A stretch of 64,000 nt of DNA from an uncultured Bacteroidales bacterium (GTDB lineage: Bacteria > Bacteroidota > Bacteroidia > Bacteroidales > Paludibacteraceae), in assembly GCA_945921355.1 (NCBI GenBank), contig CAMEKM010000003.1, positions 38,451-102,450 on the forward strand. The letters are read 5' to 3'. Numbering within the stretch: the first letter of the stretch is position 1; every line of letters starts with the position of its first letter. This document shows positions 17,875-28,262 of this stretch, piece after piece. The position numbers and the translations under genes are program-made. A model generated the notes under the pieces. The model had not been told where the DNA came from. It made no database searches and worked only from the letters and a program-made list of their open reading frames with translations.

Positions 17875-19076
17875 GGTTGTTCTATTCTTTTTCTTTCTTG
17901 TTCACTCCATCCTACTAGAGTTCCAATACTAATCATAACTAGTACGCAGGTATGACTAAGAATAATGATTGATACTACACTCAAAACGGCAAAGATTGTT
18001 AGGATGGCTGCTAATGCAGGCGCATACGTGTTTTTTTGACGAATTGCTGTAATAGTATATAGTGTGGTAGAACCGAAAAATAAAACGTAGAAGATAAAGT
18101 TGAAAATACCATAATTATATATAATTTCCAAGAAGTCATTATGGGCGGTCAAGTTTTCCCAACTATATTTTGTGGTGGACAGATGTCCGTTACCAAAGAT
18201 CCAAAATTCAAAATCTTGCATGCTCAGTCGTTGAATAAGACCATTCCAGATATCTAATCGTCCTGAACCTGTTTCATCATCCCTATCGGAAAGGCGCTCA
18301 ATGATATTATCTCCTAAGTACTTGATAAGTACATAGAATAGAATTACTAGTACAACCAAAGTGATAAATAGTATGATGGCTGTTTTGAGTCCTTTTTTTG
18401 AGATAAATTGCGATGCTAACAGATATGCGAATAATCCTAAAACGAGAGCAATTAATCCTCCACGTTTGATGGAACTAACAATAATTACAGATACAATCAG
18501 AATGCTAATAACTCGTAACCAACGCTTATCGCATGCTAACATGATAGGTAATAAATACAAAGCATAATATGCTACTCCAAAGTGACCTCTCTCGCCGAGT
18601 ATATTGTATGTCGAATAGATAGAAAAATAGGAATATAGACATGCCAATATTGTTAACATGATGATTACAAAGGTGTCATTTTTCTTTTCATACTGGAATG
18701 CAATGTTGTAGCTGCCCAAGAGTGATAGGAGTGGGGCTATAAATATCAATACATTAGCAATTAATTGTTTGATATTACCAGTATGTGTGACAAATAAGGA
18801 TATACAAGTACCTATTATAAAAATAGTAAACCATTGAAAAAGTTTAGGTGTATTATGTATGGTATGATTGATGTGTTTTTCGCTGAAATACCACCACGCA
18901 CATATAAACCAGACCGCGCAAAAGATTAATCTGATATAGTGAGCATATTGCAGTTCCACTTGCATGGTGTTGTCATCGTTCACAATCATATACATCGTGA
19001 CCATGATATTCACAAAAAATGCAAACATCATATAGGCTTTTTGTAGTGTCTCTTTTGCTATTGTACCATTTCTCAT
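17871..19076 (-). CDS. O-antigen ligase/polymerase family membrane protein (Wzy-like)
   Basis: Integral membrane protein of 401 residues with about ten hydrophobic segments. A large periplasmic loop contains GSGRLDIWNGLIQRL and LTAHNDFLEIIYNYG, a pattern of the Wzy_C/WaaL family (R...HN.xLE). In a locus with a flippase and a PglC-type initiator it is most likely the repeat-unit polymerase. A ligase role cannot be excluded. Confidence 0.82.
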   Translation of the reverse strand: MRNGTIAKETLQKAYMMFAFFVNIMVTMYMIVNDDNTMQVELQYAHYIRLIFCAVWFICAWWYFSEKHINHTIHNTPKLFQWFTIFIIGTCISLFVTHTGNIKQLIANVLIFIAPLLSLLGSYNIAFQYEKKNDTFVIIMLTILACLYSYFSIYSTYNILGERGHFGVAYYALYLLPIMLACDKRWLRVISILIVSVIIVSSIKRGGLIALVLGLFAYLLASQFISKKGLKTAIILFITLVVLVILFYVLIKYLGDNIIERLSDRDDETGSGRLDIWNGLIQRLSMQDFEFWIFGNGHLSTTKYSWENLTAHNDFLEIIYNYGIFNFIFYVLFFGSTTLYTITAIRQKNTYAPALAAILTIFAVLSVVSIIILSHTCVLVMISIGTLVGWSEQERKRIEQP

Positions 19077-19098
19077 TGTATAATGTTATTTGTAATTA

Positions 19099-20442
19099 TT
19101 ATTTAAATCTATTAAAAATACCGACTATTAGGTCTTTCCAACCTAGTATGAAACTATATGTCTGTGTGTAAAAATACGAACGATATGTAGGGATGAATAA
19201 ATGCGAAAAGTAGCCGGTACATATTGCAGTAATCACACTAGCTATCGCAACACCAGTTACTCCATATCGTGGGATTAGCAATAAATTTAGCCCTATACAT
19301 ACGACACAACCTATAATATTGCGAATGACCACATATTTTTGTTTCTTCTCAATAACAATCAATGCTCCTGTGATTTGTGCACTAGCATATCCAATTGTCT
19401 TAAAAATCATTATCTGTAGCAATGTGATCGCTGCGGCGTATTCTGTGCCAAAGGTGTATTCAATTAATGGGCGTGAAATGAGACAAATCACAATGCAGAT
19501 AATGATTGTACCCCATATGGTGATATTCATAAAGGATGCCGATTTTTTCTGGTAATCTTTGAGGTCATTGTGGTATGCTTTTACCAAAACAGGAGTGATT
19601 GTTTGCGCTAAAATAGTGGGGATAAATAGGCATATTTCCGCGAATTTCCCTGCTACTGAGTAGTATCCTACAGCTGTCTTGTCAATCATATTGCCAAGCA
19701 TAACTTGATCAATTTTTTGATATATTACAACCGCCGCTCCGCTGAGCAATAATGGAAATGATTGCTTGATTAGGTATAGGGCTGTCGCTTTGTCAAAGGT
19801 CCAATTGCGAATATTATCAATCTTACTTTTGTATGAAACGATATACCCACTGGCGAGCAAAATAGTGTCAAATAATGTTGATAATATAAACCAGAAAAGG
19901 TCAGCTTGTATGAGTAGTAATGCCACTTTTATACCTGCACCTACTATAGTTCTTGTAATTTCTGTTTTGACAATGTACTCATTCCATACAATAGATGTGA
20001 AATAATTTCGTATTACGCCAAAACTATTCATAATCATGGATAAAGAGTACATAATAATCATCCATCTAGTAAATGTGTCTGCTTCAAATATCCATACACT
20101 GACCACAACCAATAGTATGGTAATAATGGCAAATAGTATTTTCAGAAGAAAGGCAGTACCTATGAGTTTGTTCTTTTCTTCGTTTCTATGTGCTTCTTCT
20201 CTAATCTCAATAGAGTCTAGACCAAAAGAGGCAAATACTTGAAACACTGCGATATAACTAAATACATAATTCATTAGTCCATATTGCTCTGGACCTAAAT
20301 AGCGAGCTACGAATATACCGACTAACAAGCTACCCAATAGGGTCACAATTTTGCCAACAACTGCCCACACCAAATTCTTAACAACTTTTTGTTGAGTTGT
20401 TGAAATATTGAAACGAGAAATTATTTTATTGATTAAACTCAT
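19099..20442 (-). CDS. Oligosaccharide flippase (Wzx-like)
   Basis: MATE/MOP-superfamily exporter of 447 residues with 12 or more membrane segments. The start NLVWAVVGKIVTLLGSLLVG and ARYLGPEQYGLMNY are typical of Wzx proteins that flip undecaprenyl-diphosphate-linked repeat units to the periplasmic face. It lies between wzy and the GT2 gene. Confidence 0.9.
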   Translation of the reverse strand: MSLINKIISRFNISTTQQKVVKNLVWAVVGKIVTLLGSLLVGIFVARYLGPEQYGLMNYVFSYIAVFQVFASFGLDSIEIREEAHRNEEKNKLIGTAFLLKILFAIITILLVVVSVWIFEADTFTRWMIIMYSLSMIMNSFGVIRNYFTSIVWNEYIVKTEITRTIVGAGIKVALLLIQADLFWFILSTLFDTILLASGYIVSYKSKIDNIRNWTFDKATALYLIKQSFPLLLSGAAVVIYQKIDQVMLGNMIDKTAVGYYSVAGKFAEICLFIPTILAQTITPVLVKAYHNDLKDYQKKSASFMNITIWGTIIICIVICLISRPLIEYTFGTEYAAAITLLQIMIFKTIGYASAQITGALIVIEKKQKYVVIRNIIGCVVCIGLNLLLIPRYGVTGVAIASVITAICTGYFSHLFIPTYRSYFYTQTYSFILGWKDLIVGIFNRFK

Positions 20443-20458
20443 TGTGTGTGTTCTTATA

Positions 20459-21436
20459 TTAATGCTTTAATATTTTCATGACCAATGCTAGCATTTTGTA
20501 ACCCCAAGCAATAGGCATAAATCTAAGATATGAAACATGCAATTTATGCTTAATGCCTATGTCCTCTTGGCTCAATTTAGTCAATAATTTTTTTACGCGA
20601 CTATCAGATAGTACTTTATTGATTGTTTGGATGGTCTTAGTATCTGTGAGTTTGTTTCTAAGGTACTTATTGTAGGTGAATGATGTGATGATTTTGAATT
20701 CTGTGAGCAAAAACGATGATGAAGTTGCCCAAGGCAATCGTATGGTGCTAAAATGATCTAGAATATTCAACACCGACAAATCCGCGGCATAGTTAGGATG
20801 ATGAGTGGCACTAGTTTCACGCATTACATAATAATAAAAGCCCGCTTTGATGACAGCCACTTTATTTGCGTGCTCCAGAAATGAAACAGTAAAGTCGTAA
20901 ACTTCACCAGACTTGATGTTTGGATTAAAGCGCAGCTGGTTATTGCGGATAATGGAGGTATTATAAATCAACTTGGGAGCAGTTGGGAAAATATCACACA
21001 TCGCGTATAGCTGATCAATGGTGTACATCCCAGTCTCTAATGAATGTGGCTCTGTATGCGTGGCTTCTATTTGATTTTCAATAATACATGGTGCGATCAA
21101 CGCATCTGCATCTTGCAAACCTTGTGTTATAATATCGATACAATTGGTATGGAGATAATCATCGCCATCAAGACACAATATATAGTCGCCATGTGCAATC
21201 TCTATGCCTGCATTACGCGCGGCAGATACACCCTTGTTAACTTGGGTGATACCTATAGCACGTCTATCATTGCGTACAAAAGTGTCAATGATAGTGCCAG
21301 TAGAGTCTGTAGAACCATCATCAATAAAGATAAATTCACAGTCATCAGCATTTCGCAATTGAGATAGGCTATGGATGGTCTTTGGCAAATATGCCTCAAC
21401 ATTATAACAAGGTATTATGATAGATAAAGATATCAT
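20459..21436 (-). CDS. Glycosyltransferase family 2
   Basis: GT-A fold transferase of 325 residues with SIIIPCYNVEAYL at the N-terminus, IDDGSTDSTG near 37-46 and the metal-binding LCLDGDDYL. It adds one sugar to the lipid-linked repeat unit on the cytosolic face. The C-terminal half is less conserved and gives no acceptor information. Confidence 0.9.
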   Translation of the reverse strand: MISLSIIIPCYNVEAYLPKTIHSLSQLRNADDCEFIFIDDGSTDSTGTIIDTFVRNDRRAIGITQVNKGVSAARNAGIEIAHGDYILCLDGDDYLHTNCIDIITQGLQDADALIAPCIIENQIEATHTEPHSLETGMYTIDQLYAMCDIFPTAPKLIYNTSIIRNNQLRFNPNIKSGEVYDFTVSFLEHANKVAVIKAGFYYYVMRETSATHHPNYAADLSVLNILDHFSTIRLPWATSSSFLLTEFKIITSFTYNKYLRNKLTDTKTIQTINKVLSDSRVKKLLTKLSQEDIGIKHKLHVSYLRFMPIAWGYKMLALVMKILKH

Positions 21437-21440
21437 AGAA

Positions 21441-22649
21441 TCATTTACGATTGTTGGTAATTATTTCTTCAAAAAATTGTTGAATATGTTGTGCTTGTTT
21501 GATATTGCTTTTGTTCTCCAATACAAATTTTTGTGCAGTCATTCCTTTCAGTTGCAGTTCATCGCTTGGGAGCGAAAGAGTTTCTAATAATTTATCTCTA
21601 AAACCTTGTTCACTTTCTTCTTCAAATGTAAATAAATGCGAGTAGTATTCTTCGGGTATTCCGCATAATTTAGTGGTTAATACGGGAGTACCAGATAGCA
21701 TGTATTCTGTCGTTTTGGATGGGAAGGAATATTTTACAAGTTCTTGATTAGACAGGCGTGGATTAACTAATAATGAGGCTTGTTGTTCAGCTTTGATGAT
21801 CTCCTCGTTGCTTACCACTCCCTTGTATTTTATTCTAGCATCTTGTTCTTGATATGCCAGCAATTGCTTGACGAATTTGCCATCCCCATATATATGCAAC
21901 TCAACATCCTTTAGCGGAAGTTCCATAAATGCTTTGAGCAAGGTATCAAAACCATACTCTGCTTCTATTGCACCTGCATACATGACAATACGGGATGTAT
22001 TGGTTGGCAATATTGGCTGAGATTTGAACTTGTGATCCACCGACCCCTCCATCACAATATAGGGTTTTTGCAGTGGATTATATTTGTCGTTCATATATTT
22101 GGTCAAAAACACAAATCCGTCATATTGCTTAATGCTATTTCGCTGGCTACGCACACGCATCTTAAAAAAAATGTTCCACCACCATTTACTGGTGTCTTTT
22201 GCTATTGTCACAGGAGGAGCAATCATGTCGGTGAGCATCATGCATGTAGGTATGTTTAGCAATTTCGCTGCTGCCACACTACCTTTACTGCTGCTGTTGG
22301 CAAAGATATCGCATAATATGATTTTGTCACCTTTTGTTTTTAATGCCCATTTTATCGTATAAATAAATGATGATAGGATGTAAAAAAGTTGGCACACAAT
22401 AGGCACTTGTATAATGGGTAAATAGGTATATTGTATATTCTCAAAGCATTCTTTGTGATGATGCGAGAATATGGCCTGTTCTATAATAATGTTACTTAGT
22501 ACATTTACCTTGCTATTATTATGCACAAATCCTTCTAAAATAAGACGAGAAAACTTAACAATCTGAATGCCAGGATTCTTGCCCGTTTTTTGTATGATTG
22601 TATTTATTGTATGACTAGGGCAACATTTACCCACAAAAAGTATATGCAT
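21441..22649 (-). CDS. Glycosyltransferase family 4 (first)
   Basis: GT-B fold transferase of 402 residues. The N-terminus ILFVGKCCPS is a Rossmann-type beginning; MYAGAIEAEYGFDTLLKAF and YMLSGTPVLTTKLCGIPEE are the retaining GT4 donor-site stretches. It is likely a FucNAc or rhamnose transferase of this locus; which one cannot be decided here. Confidence 0.87.
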   Translation of the reverse strand: MHILFVGKCCPSHTINTIIQKTGKNPGIQIVKFSRLILEGFVHNNSKVNVLSNIIIEQAIFSHHHKECFENIQYTYLPIIQVPIVCQLFYILSSFIYTIKWALKTKGDKIILCDIFANSSSKGSVAAAKLLNIPTCMMLTDMIAPPVTIAKDTSKWWWNIFFKMRVRSQRNSIKQYDGFVFLTKYMNDKYNPLQKPYIVMEGSVDHKFKSQPILPTNTSRIVMYAGAIEAEYGFDTLLKAFMELPLKDVELHIYGDGKFVKQLLAYQEQDARIKYKGVVSNEEIIKAEQQASLLVNPRLSNQELVKYSFPSKTTEYMLSGTPVLTTKLCGIPEEYYSHLFTFEEESEQGFRDKLLETLSLPSDELQLKGMTAQKFVLENKSNIKQAQHIQQFFEEIITNNRK

Positions 22650-22680
22650 ATAATAATTTTTCTCTATATATGTTACACAA

Positions 22681-23898
22681 CTATTCTTCCATCAATTGTT
22701 GATATATTCGTATATAATTTTCTGCCATGACCTCTTTTGCGTATATAGCGCATGCTGAGTCGGAAATCTCTTGACGCTGAAATTGTATATCCAAAAATTT
22801 TTCCACGGTTGATTGCAGTGCATCCATGTCTCCATGTTCCACAAATTCGCTATAGTTACTCAGCGAGATTTGCTCTGGTGCTCCAGCCTGAAATCCTACT
22901 ATAGGGGTCCCGCATGATAGACTCTCGGCACATACCATTGAGAACGTTTCTTTTTTGCTAGTCAAAACGGTGATGTCTGCAGCAGAATATAGTTGTGACA
23001 AACGGGTACTATCCTCCACCGACCCTAATACGATCATATTGTCTGGCACTTGAGGTGCTGGGCCAAAGGTAGGACCAGCCACAACAAATTTAACATGAGG
23101 CATCTTCTTTGCCAACTCAATCACATAAATTCCACCCTTGAGATTCAATGGATTACCTGTGAAGTTGGGCGTGACATGAAATACCATTTTCTCATTATCG
23201 GATATCCCCAATTGATGACGAATATCAGTTTTGCTCCAGTAATGAAAAACCTCTGTATCTAATCCATTATAGACTACTTCGTGTTTCTTACCAGACAAGA
23301 TTGGTGATTGTGAAGCACGGTCTTTCAACCATGGTGATACGGATACTACAACCAAGTTCTTGTCAAAACCTTGGAATGCTTTTTTCATCCTACGCCATGA
23401 ATAAGCTGTGGCATCTATCCCCAGTGAACGCGTTTCTTGTTTCAACCTTGGACATTTTCCACAACCCGTTTTCCAACGCTCACACTCCAATGCATGACCA
23501 CAGTTGGCGGTGTACATGAATTCTGCATGTAATGTCAGAACCGTCTTGATTTTGTGTTTGTTGAAGTAGGTAATCAGTTTATATATGTTTACAAATGCAT
23601 TGTTGATACATTGTAGATGAACAATATCTGGTTTCTCTTCTTGGATAATGCGTATTAGTTTGCGAGTAGAATAGATATGTCCACCATACATGATGCCAGA
23701 TATGCGTGCCCATGCTCGATTGATACGACTCAAGCGTTCGGTACATATTTTATATATACCATTTCCGTCTATCAATGGACCACGACCATAGCAGACGATA
23801 GACTGATGTTGTTTTTGCAAGAGTACAGTATGTATATCATGTGTGATTTTACCTGTACTCCATAGAGGATAAACGCTATTGACTTGTAATACTTTCAT
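22681..23898 (-). CDS. Glycosyltransferase family 4 (second)
   Basis: GT-B transferase of about 405 residues. I choose ATG 23898 (MKVLQVNSVYP), which overlaps the preceding stop as TAATG; an upstream codon would add five residues. HLQCINNAFVNIYKL, LTLHAEFMYTANCGHALEC (a cysteine-containing stretch of the family) and AESLSCGTPIVGFQAGAPE are visible. It resembles WcaC/WbaZ-type colanic or O-antigen glycosyltransferases. Confidence 0.87.
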   Translation of the reverse strand: MKVLQVNSVYPLWSTGKITHDIHTVLLQKQHQSIVCYGRGPLIDGNGIYKICTERLSRINRAWARISGIMYGGHIYSTRKLIRIIQEEKPDIVHLQCINNAFVNIYKLITYFNKHKIKTVLTLHAEFMYTANCGHALECERWKTGCGKCPRLKQETRSLGIDATAYSWRRMKKAFQGFDKNLVVVSVSPWLKDRASQSPILSGKKHEVVYNGLDTEVFHYWSKTDIRHQLGISDNEKMVFHVTPNFTGNPLNLKGGIYVIELAKKMPHVKFVVAGPTFGPAPQVPDNMIVLGSVEDSTRLSQLYSAADITVLTSKKETFSMVCAESLSCGTPIVGFQAGAPEQISLSNYSEFVEHGDMDALQSTVEKFLDIQFQRQEISDSACAIYAKEVMAENYIRIYQQLMEE

Positions 23899-25091
23899 TA
23901 TTCTTTTCTCCAAACCATCTTGTTCACAATGCCTGTGTATGATTGGATTATTTTTACTACTTTGGTGCTTACATTCTCATCGGTATATACAGGCACAGGA
24001 GTTCCATAATCTCCATTATTTACTAACTCTACGGCTGTATCAACCGCTTGCAATAGGCTCTTCTCATCAATACCCGCTATGATAAAACCAGCTTTGTCCA
24101 GCGACTCTGGACGCTCCGTACTGGTGCGAATACATATAGCTGGGAATGGATGACCAACACTCGTAAAGAAACTACTCTCTTCAGGTAGTGTGCCAGAATC
24201 TGATACCACTGCAAAAGCATTCATTTGCAAGCAGTTGTAATCATGGAATCCCAATGGCTCGTGTTGAATCACACGCTTATCCAATTCAAATCCGCTGGCG
24301 TCCAATCGCTTGCGTGAGCGAGGGTGGCAGCTATACAAAATAGGCATGTCGTATTTCTCCGCCATTTTGTTAATCGCATTGAAGAGCGAATTGAAATTCT
24401 TCTCCGTATCAATATTCTCCTCTCTATGAGCAGAAAGCAAAATGTATTTTCCTTTCTCTAATCCCAATCGTTGATGAATGTCACTTGCCTCTATCTCTGT
24501 CAAGTTCTCATGTAATACTTCTGCCATAGGCGAACCTGTTACATAAGTACGCTCTTTTGGCAATCCGCAGTCCGCAAGGTATCTACGTGCGTGCTCTGAA
24601 TAAGCCAAGTTGACATCGGAAATGATATCCACAATACGGCGATTGGTTTCCTCTGGCAGACATTCGTCCTTGCAGCGGTTACCAGCTTCCATGTGGAAAA
24701 TAGGAATATGCAATCGTTTTGCGCCAATCACACTCAAGCATGAGTTGGTGTCTCCCAAAACCAATACGGCATCTGGCTTGATAGCCACCATCAATTTATA
24801 TGAAGCAGCAATAATATTACCCATTGTCGAACCCAAATCATCGCCCACAGCATCCATATACACCTCTGGTTCTGCCAATTTGAGATCATGGAAGAAGATA
24901 CCATTGAGGGTATAATCATAATTTTGACCCGTATGTGCCAAAATAGTGTCAAAATATTTACGACATTTGTTGATTACCGCTGCCAATCGAATAATCTCTG
25001 GACGTGTGCCTACGATAATCAATAATTTCAATTTGCCATTGTTGGCAAAAGAGACATTGCTATAATCTGTTCTTAATTCCATAATCTTCAA
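23898..25091 (-). CDS. wbjD: UDP-N-acetylglucosamine 2-epimerase family, L-FucNAc pathway (FnlC/WbjD/CapG)
   Basis: Non-hydrolysing 2-epimerase of 397 residues that would complete UDP-L-FucNAc by inverting C2 of UDP-N-acetyl-L-pneumosamine. GTRPEIIRLA, HTGQNYD, FHMEAGNRC, EETNRRIVD and SDSGTLPEESSF are signature stretches. The two preceding genes encode the other FucNAc enzymes in order, which distinguishes it from WecB. Confidence 0.93.
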   Translation of the reverse strand: MKIMELRTDYSNVSFANNGKLKLLIIVGTRPEIIRLAAVINKCRKYFDTILAHTGQNYDYTLNGIFFHDLKLAEPEVYMDAVGDDLGSTMGNIIAASYKLMVAIKPDAVLVLGDTNSCLSVIGAKRLHIPIFHMEAGNRCKDECLPEETNRRIVDIISDVNLAYSEHARRYLADCGLPKERTYVTGSPMAEVLHENLTEIEASDIHQRLGLEKGKYILLSAHREENIDTEKNFNSLFNAINKMAEKYDMPILYSCHPRSRKRLDASGFELDKRVIQHEPLGFHDYNCLQMNAFAVVSDSGTLPEESSFFTSVGHPFPAICIRTSTERPESLDKAGFIIAGIDEKSLLQAVDTAVELVNNGDYGTPVPVYTDENVSTKVVKIIQSYTGIVNKMVWRKE

Positions 25092-25094
25092 TTT

Positions 25095-26294
25095 TTATAC
25101 GGGTAAAAAGAATGTATCAGGTTTGTTGGGATTAAAAATCTCATTGCAGTACATCACGGTCACCAAATCATGCGTATCAGAGAGATTGATAATGTTATGC
25201 GTGTAACCTGGCAGCATATGGATACATTGAATATCCTCCCCAGTTACCTCAAACTCAATCACTTCTTCTGAGTCAATACGGCGTTGTTGAATCAATCCGT
25301 GTCCACTCACCACGATAAAGAACTCCCATTTGGTATTGTGCCAATGTTGTCCTTTGGTGATGCCAGGCTTAGAGATATTTATACTCACTTGACCACAATT
25401 CAGCGTATGTACCAACTCCGTAAACGAACCACGTTGATCAATATTCATCTTTAGTGGGAATGCTACTTTCTCTTTTGGCAAGTAACTCAAATAGGTAGAG
25501 TATAATTTCTTTGCCAATGAGTTTTCTGGTATCTCAGGAATAGTCAAAGTTTTGGGTTGCTCAGCAAAAGCATATATCCAATCTACAATCTCGCCCAATG
25601 TAGTCTTGTGTGTGATAGGACAGTAGCAGTAGCGACCAACCTCTGTAGGAATTGTCTCCACGCCTTCAAACTCACAGCGATGTTCATTACCAACTAATGC
25701 ACCCATCATTTCATCCACCAAATCATCAATATAGAGCAATTCCATCTCTACACTACGATCATTCACTTGTATGGGCAAATCATTGGCGATATTGTGGCAG
25801 AAAGTGGCTATCGCAGAATTGTAATTGGGTCTGCACCATTTGCCAAAGAGATTTGGAAAACGATATACCAATACCTTTGCGCCAGTTTCTTTTGCATATT
25901 CAAACATCAATTCCTCTCCTGCTTTTTTACTTTTGCCATATTCGCTATTGCCAAAGCGTCCAGCCAAAGTGGCTTGAATAGAACTGGAAATCATTACAGG
26001 ACAAGCATTCTTGTATTTCTTCAGCATGTCCAGCAAGGTAGAGGCAAAACCAAAGTTGCCCTGCATAAACTCTTCTTGGTTCTGTGGACGATTCACTCCT
26101 GCCAAATTGAATACAAAATCGCATGATTGGCAATAGCTATCCAACTGCTCCAAAGAACAGTCAATATCATATTCAAAAACTTCGGAAATAGTCAGATCTC
26201 CGTAGCTTTTGTTCTTGCCTTCGCGTATATTATTCAGTTGCGCACAAAGATTCTTTCCTACGAATCCTTTGGCGCCGGTAACTAATATCTTCAT
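25095..26294 (-). CDS. wbjC: UDP-L-FucNAc pathway reductase/epimerase (CapF/WbjC/FnlB)
   Basis: Bifunctional protein of 399 residues: an N-terminal SDR domain (TGAKGFVGKNL at 6-16, YGKSKKAGE) and a C-terminal cupin domain with metal-ligand motif QHWHNTKWEFF. In CapF the cupin epimerises C3 and the SDR reduces C4 of the UDP-sugar intermediate. Length and domain order match CapF. It lies 2 bp behind wbjB and 3 bp ahead of wbjD. Confidence 0.94.
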   Translation of the reverse strand: MKILVTGAKGFVGKNLCAQLNNIREGKNKSYGDLTISEVFEYDIDCSLEQLDSYCQSCDFVFNLAGVNRPQNQEEFMQGNFGFASTLLDMLKKYKNACPVMISSSIQATLAGRFGNSEYGKSKKAGEELMFEYAKETGAKVLVYRFPNLFGKWCRPNYNSAIATFCHNIANDLPIQVNDRSVEMELLYIDDLVDEMMGALVGNEHRCEFEGVETIPTEVGRYCYCPITHKTTLGEIVDWIYAFAEQPKTLTIPEIPENSLAKKLYSTYLSYLPKEKVAFPLKMNIDQRGSFTELVHTLNCGQVSINISKPGITKGQHWHNTKWEFFIVVSGHGLIQQRRIDSEEVIEFEVTGEDIQCIHMLPGYTHNIINLSDTHDLVTVMYCNEIFNPNKPDTFFLPV

Positions 26295-26296
26295 AA

Positions 26297-27346
26297 TTAT
26301 TTTGCGATGTTAGCAATACCATTAAGTTCGTTTTGAATATATTCCAACGCAGCTATCTTTGCTTTTGTCTCCTCTACCGTCAAGCGAGTAGTATTATCCG
26401 AATTGAATTCAGTCAAGGTCACTCGTTTCTCGTCGCCTTCCGTAAAGAACTTATCGTAGTTCAATGTACGATTGTCTGCTGGCACACGATAGAAATTACC
26501 CAAATCGATAGCTTTTGCACACTCTTCGTTGGTCAACAAAGTCTCATACATCTTTTCACCATGACGAATACCAATCACTTTGATATCCTCTTTCTTTCCG
26601 CCAAACAACTCGCATACAGCTTCTGCTTGCGTTTGAATGGTGCATGCAGGTGCTTTTTGTACCAAAATATCACCATTCTCGCCGTGCTCAAATGCAAATA
26701 ATACTAAATCTACTGCCTCCTCCAACGACATGATAAACCGTGTCATTTTTGGCTCAGTCAATGTAATAGGATTGCCATGACGAATTTGGTCAATCCACAA
26801 TGGAATTACACTACCGCGTGAACACATCACATTGCCGTAGCGTGTACAGCAAATCTTCGTATTGCGAGAATAGCGGCTCTTTGCTACCGCAATCTTTTCT
26901 TCCATTGCTTTACTAGTTCCCATTGCATTGATAGGATAAGCCGCTTTGTCGGTGGACAAACAAATGACACTTTCTACACCAGCTTCAATCGCTGCTGTCA
27001 ATACATTATCTGTGCCGATAATATTCGTTTTCACAGCTTCCATTGGGAAGAACTCGCACGAAGGCACTTGCTTCAATGCCGCTGCGTGGAAGATATAATC
27101 AGTTCCTGGCATTGCCGCACGACAGCTTTCCAAGGAACGCACATCACCAATGTAAAATTTAATCTTATGGGCTACATCTGGATATTTTGCTTGATATTCA
27201 TGACGCATATCATCTTGCTTTTTCTCATCACGAGAAAAAATACGAATTTCTGCAATATCTGTGCGCAAAAAACGGTTCAATACTGCATTTCCAAACGAAC
27301 CGGTACCTCCGGTAATCATCAACGTTTTTCCGTTAAAAATTGACAT
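26297..27346 (-). CDS. wbjB: UDP-GlcNAc 4,6-dehydratase/5-epimerase (CapE/WbjB/FnlA)
   Basis: First enzyme of UDP-L-FucNAc synthesis, 349 residues. GGTGSFGNAVL (13-23) binds NADP, and the catalytic MxxxK appears in PINAMGTSKAMEE after STDKAAYP, as in CapE and PseB. KQVPSCEFFPMEAVKTN is also typical. PseB is a close relative, but the CapF and CapG partners settle the pathway. Confidence 0.93.
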   Translation of the reverse strand: MSIFNGKTLMITGGTGSFGNAVLNRFLRTDIAEIRIFSRDEKKQDDMRHEYQAKYPDVAHKIKFYIGDVRSLESCRAAMPGTDYIFHAAALKQVPSCEFFPMEAVKTNIIGTDNVLTAAIEAGVESVICLSTDKAAYPINAMGTSKAMEEKIAVAKSRYSRNTKICCTRYGNVMCSRGSVIPLWIDQIRHGNPITLTEPKMTRFIMSLEEAVDLVLFAFEHGENGDILVQKAPACTIQTQAEAVCELFGGKKEDIKVIGIRHGEKMYETLLTNEECAKAIDLGNFYRVPADNRTLNYDKFFTEGDEKRVTLTEFNSDNTTRLTVEETKAKIAALEYIQNELNGIANIAK

Positions 27347-27362
27347 ATCAATTATAGTTTTA

Positions 27363-28256
27363 TTAATTCGTTATATTTAAATTTCCTAAACAAACTTTCA
27401 ACGACTCCGTCCAATAAGGCACCTTCACGCCAAAAGTTGCTTTAATTTTCGTTTTATCTAATACTGAATACGCAGGGCGTTTCACTGGCGAAGGGAACTC
27501 GTCGCTGTGGCATGGCTGAATATCACACTCTGTATGTCCTGCATACTCTGCAATCATCTTCGTGAAGTCAAACCAACTGCAAACGCCCTCATTGCTATAG
27601 TGATATACACCGTCATTACCCTCGTATTTGCGCTCACTAACAATCTCATAAATCGCTGCCGCCAAGTCATATGCATAGGTTGGTGTACCCACTTGATCAA
27701 ACACTACTTTCAATTGTGGCTTGCTCGCTGTTAAAGCCAACATGGTCTTCACAAAATTCTTTCCAAACTCGCTGTATAGCCACGCTGTGCGGATAATAAT
27801 GTGCTTGCAACCAGACGCCAAGATATTATTCTCTCCTTGCAGTTTCGTTTTACCATATACTCCCGTTGGTGTTCCTTTTTGGTCTTCTTTACAAGGGGTG
27901 TTGTACGGGTCGCCGCCGAACACGTAATCGGTGGATACATGCACGAGCAATCCATCCACCTCCTTCATCGCTATTGCCAGATTCTCAACGGCTTTCGCAT
28001 TCAGCAATTCGCAAAATGTTTCATCCGTCTCTGCCTTATCCACATTGGTATATGCAGCACAATTGATAATGCACTTTACATCATTCTCTTGCACCATCTT
28101 GCGCACCGCCTCTATCGACGTAATATCCAGCAGAGTAGTTTCCATTCCTTCTACTTCCACCACGTCGGTATATATATAGGTGTCGCGACTATTTTTAGCC
28201 ACAATACGAATCTCATTACCGAGTTGCCCGTTTGCACCAGTTACTAATATATTCAT
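27363..28256 (-). CDS. rmlD: dTDP-4-dehydrorhamnose reductase
   Basis: Final enzyme of dTDP-L-rhamnose synthesis, 297 residues. ILVTGANGQLG at the N-terminus, VSTDYVFGG, and the YxxxK in GVYGKTKLQGE are characteristic. It follows rmlC by 6 bp. Confidence 0.95.
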   Translation of the reverse strand: MNILVTGANGQLGNEIRIVAKNSRDTYIYTDVVEVEGMETTLLDITSIEAVRKMVQENDVKCIINCAAYTNVDKAETDETFCELLNAKAVENLAIAMKEVDGLLVHVSTDYVFGGDPYNTPCKEDQKGTPTGVYGKTKLQGENNILASGCKHIIIRTAWLYSEFGKNFVKTMLALTASKPQLKVVFDQVGTPTYAYDLAAAIYEIVSERKYEGNDGVYHYSNEGVCSWFDFTKMIAEYAGHTECDIQPCHSDEFPSPVKRPAYSVLDKTKIKATFGVKVPYWTESLKVCLGNLNITN

Positions 28257-28262
28257 ATTTTT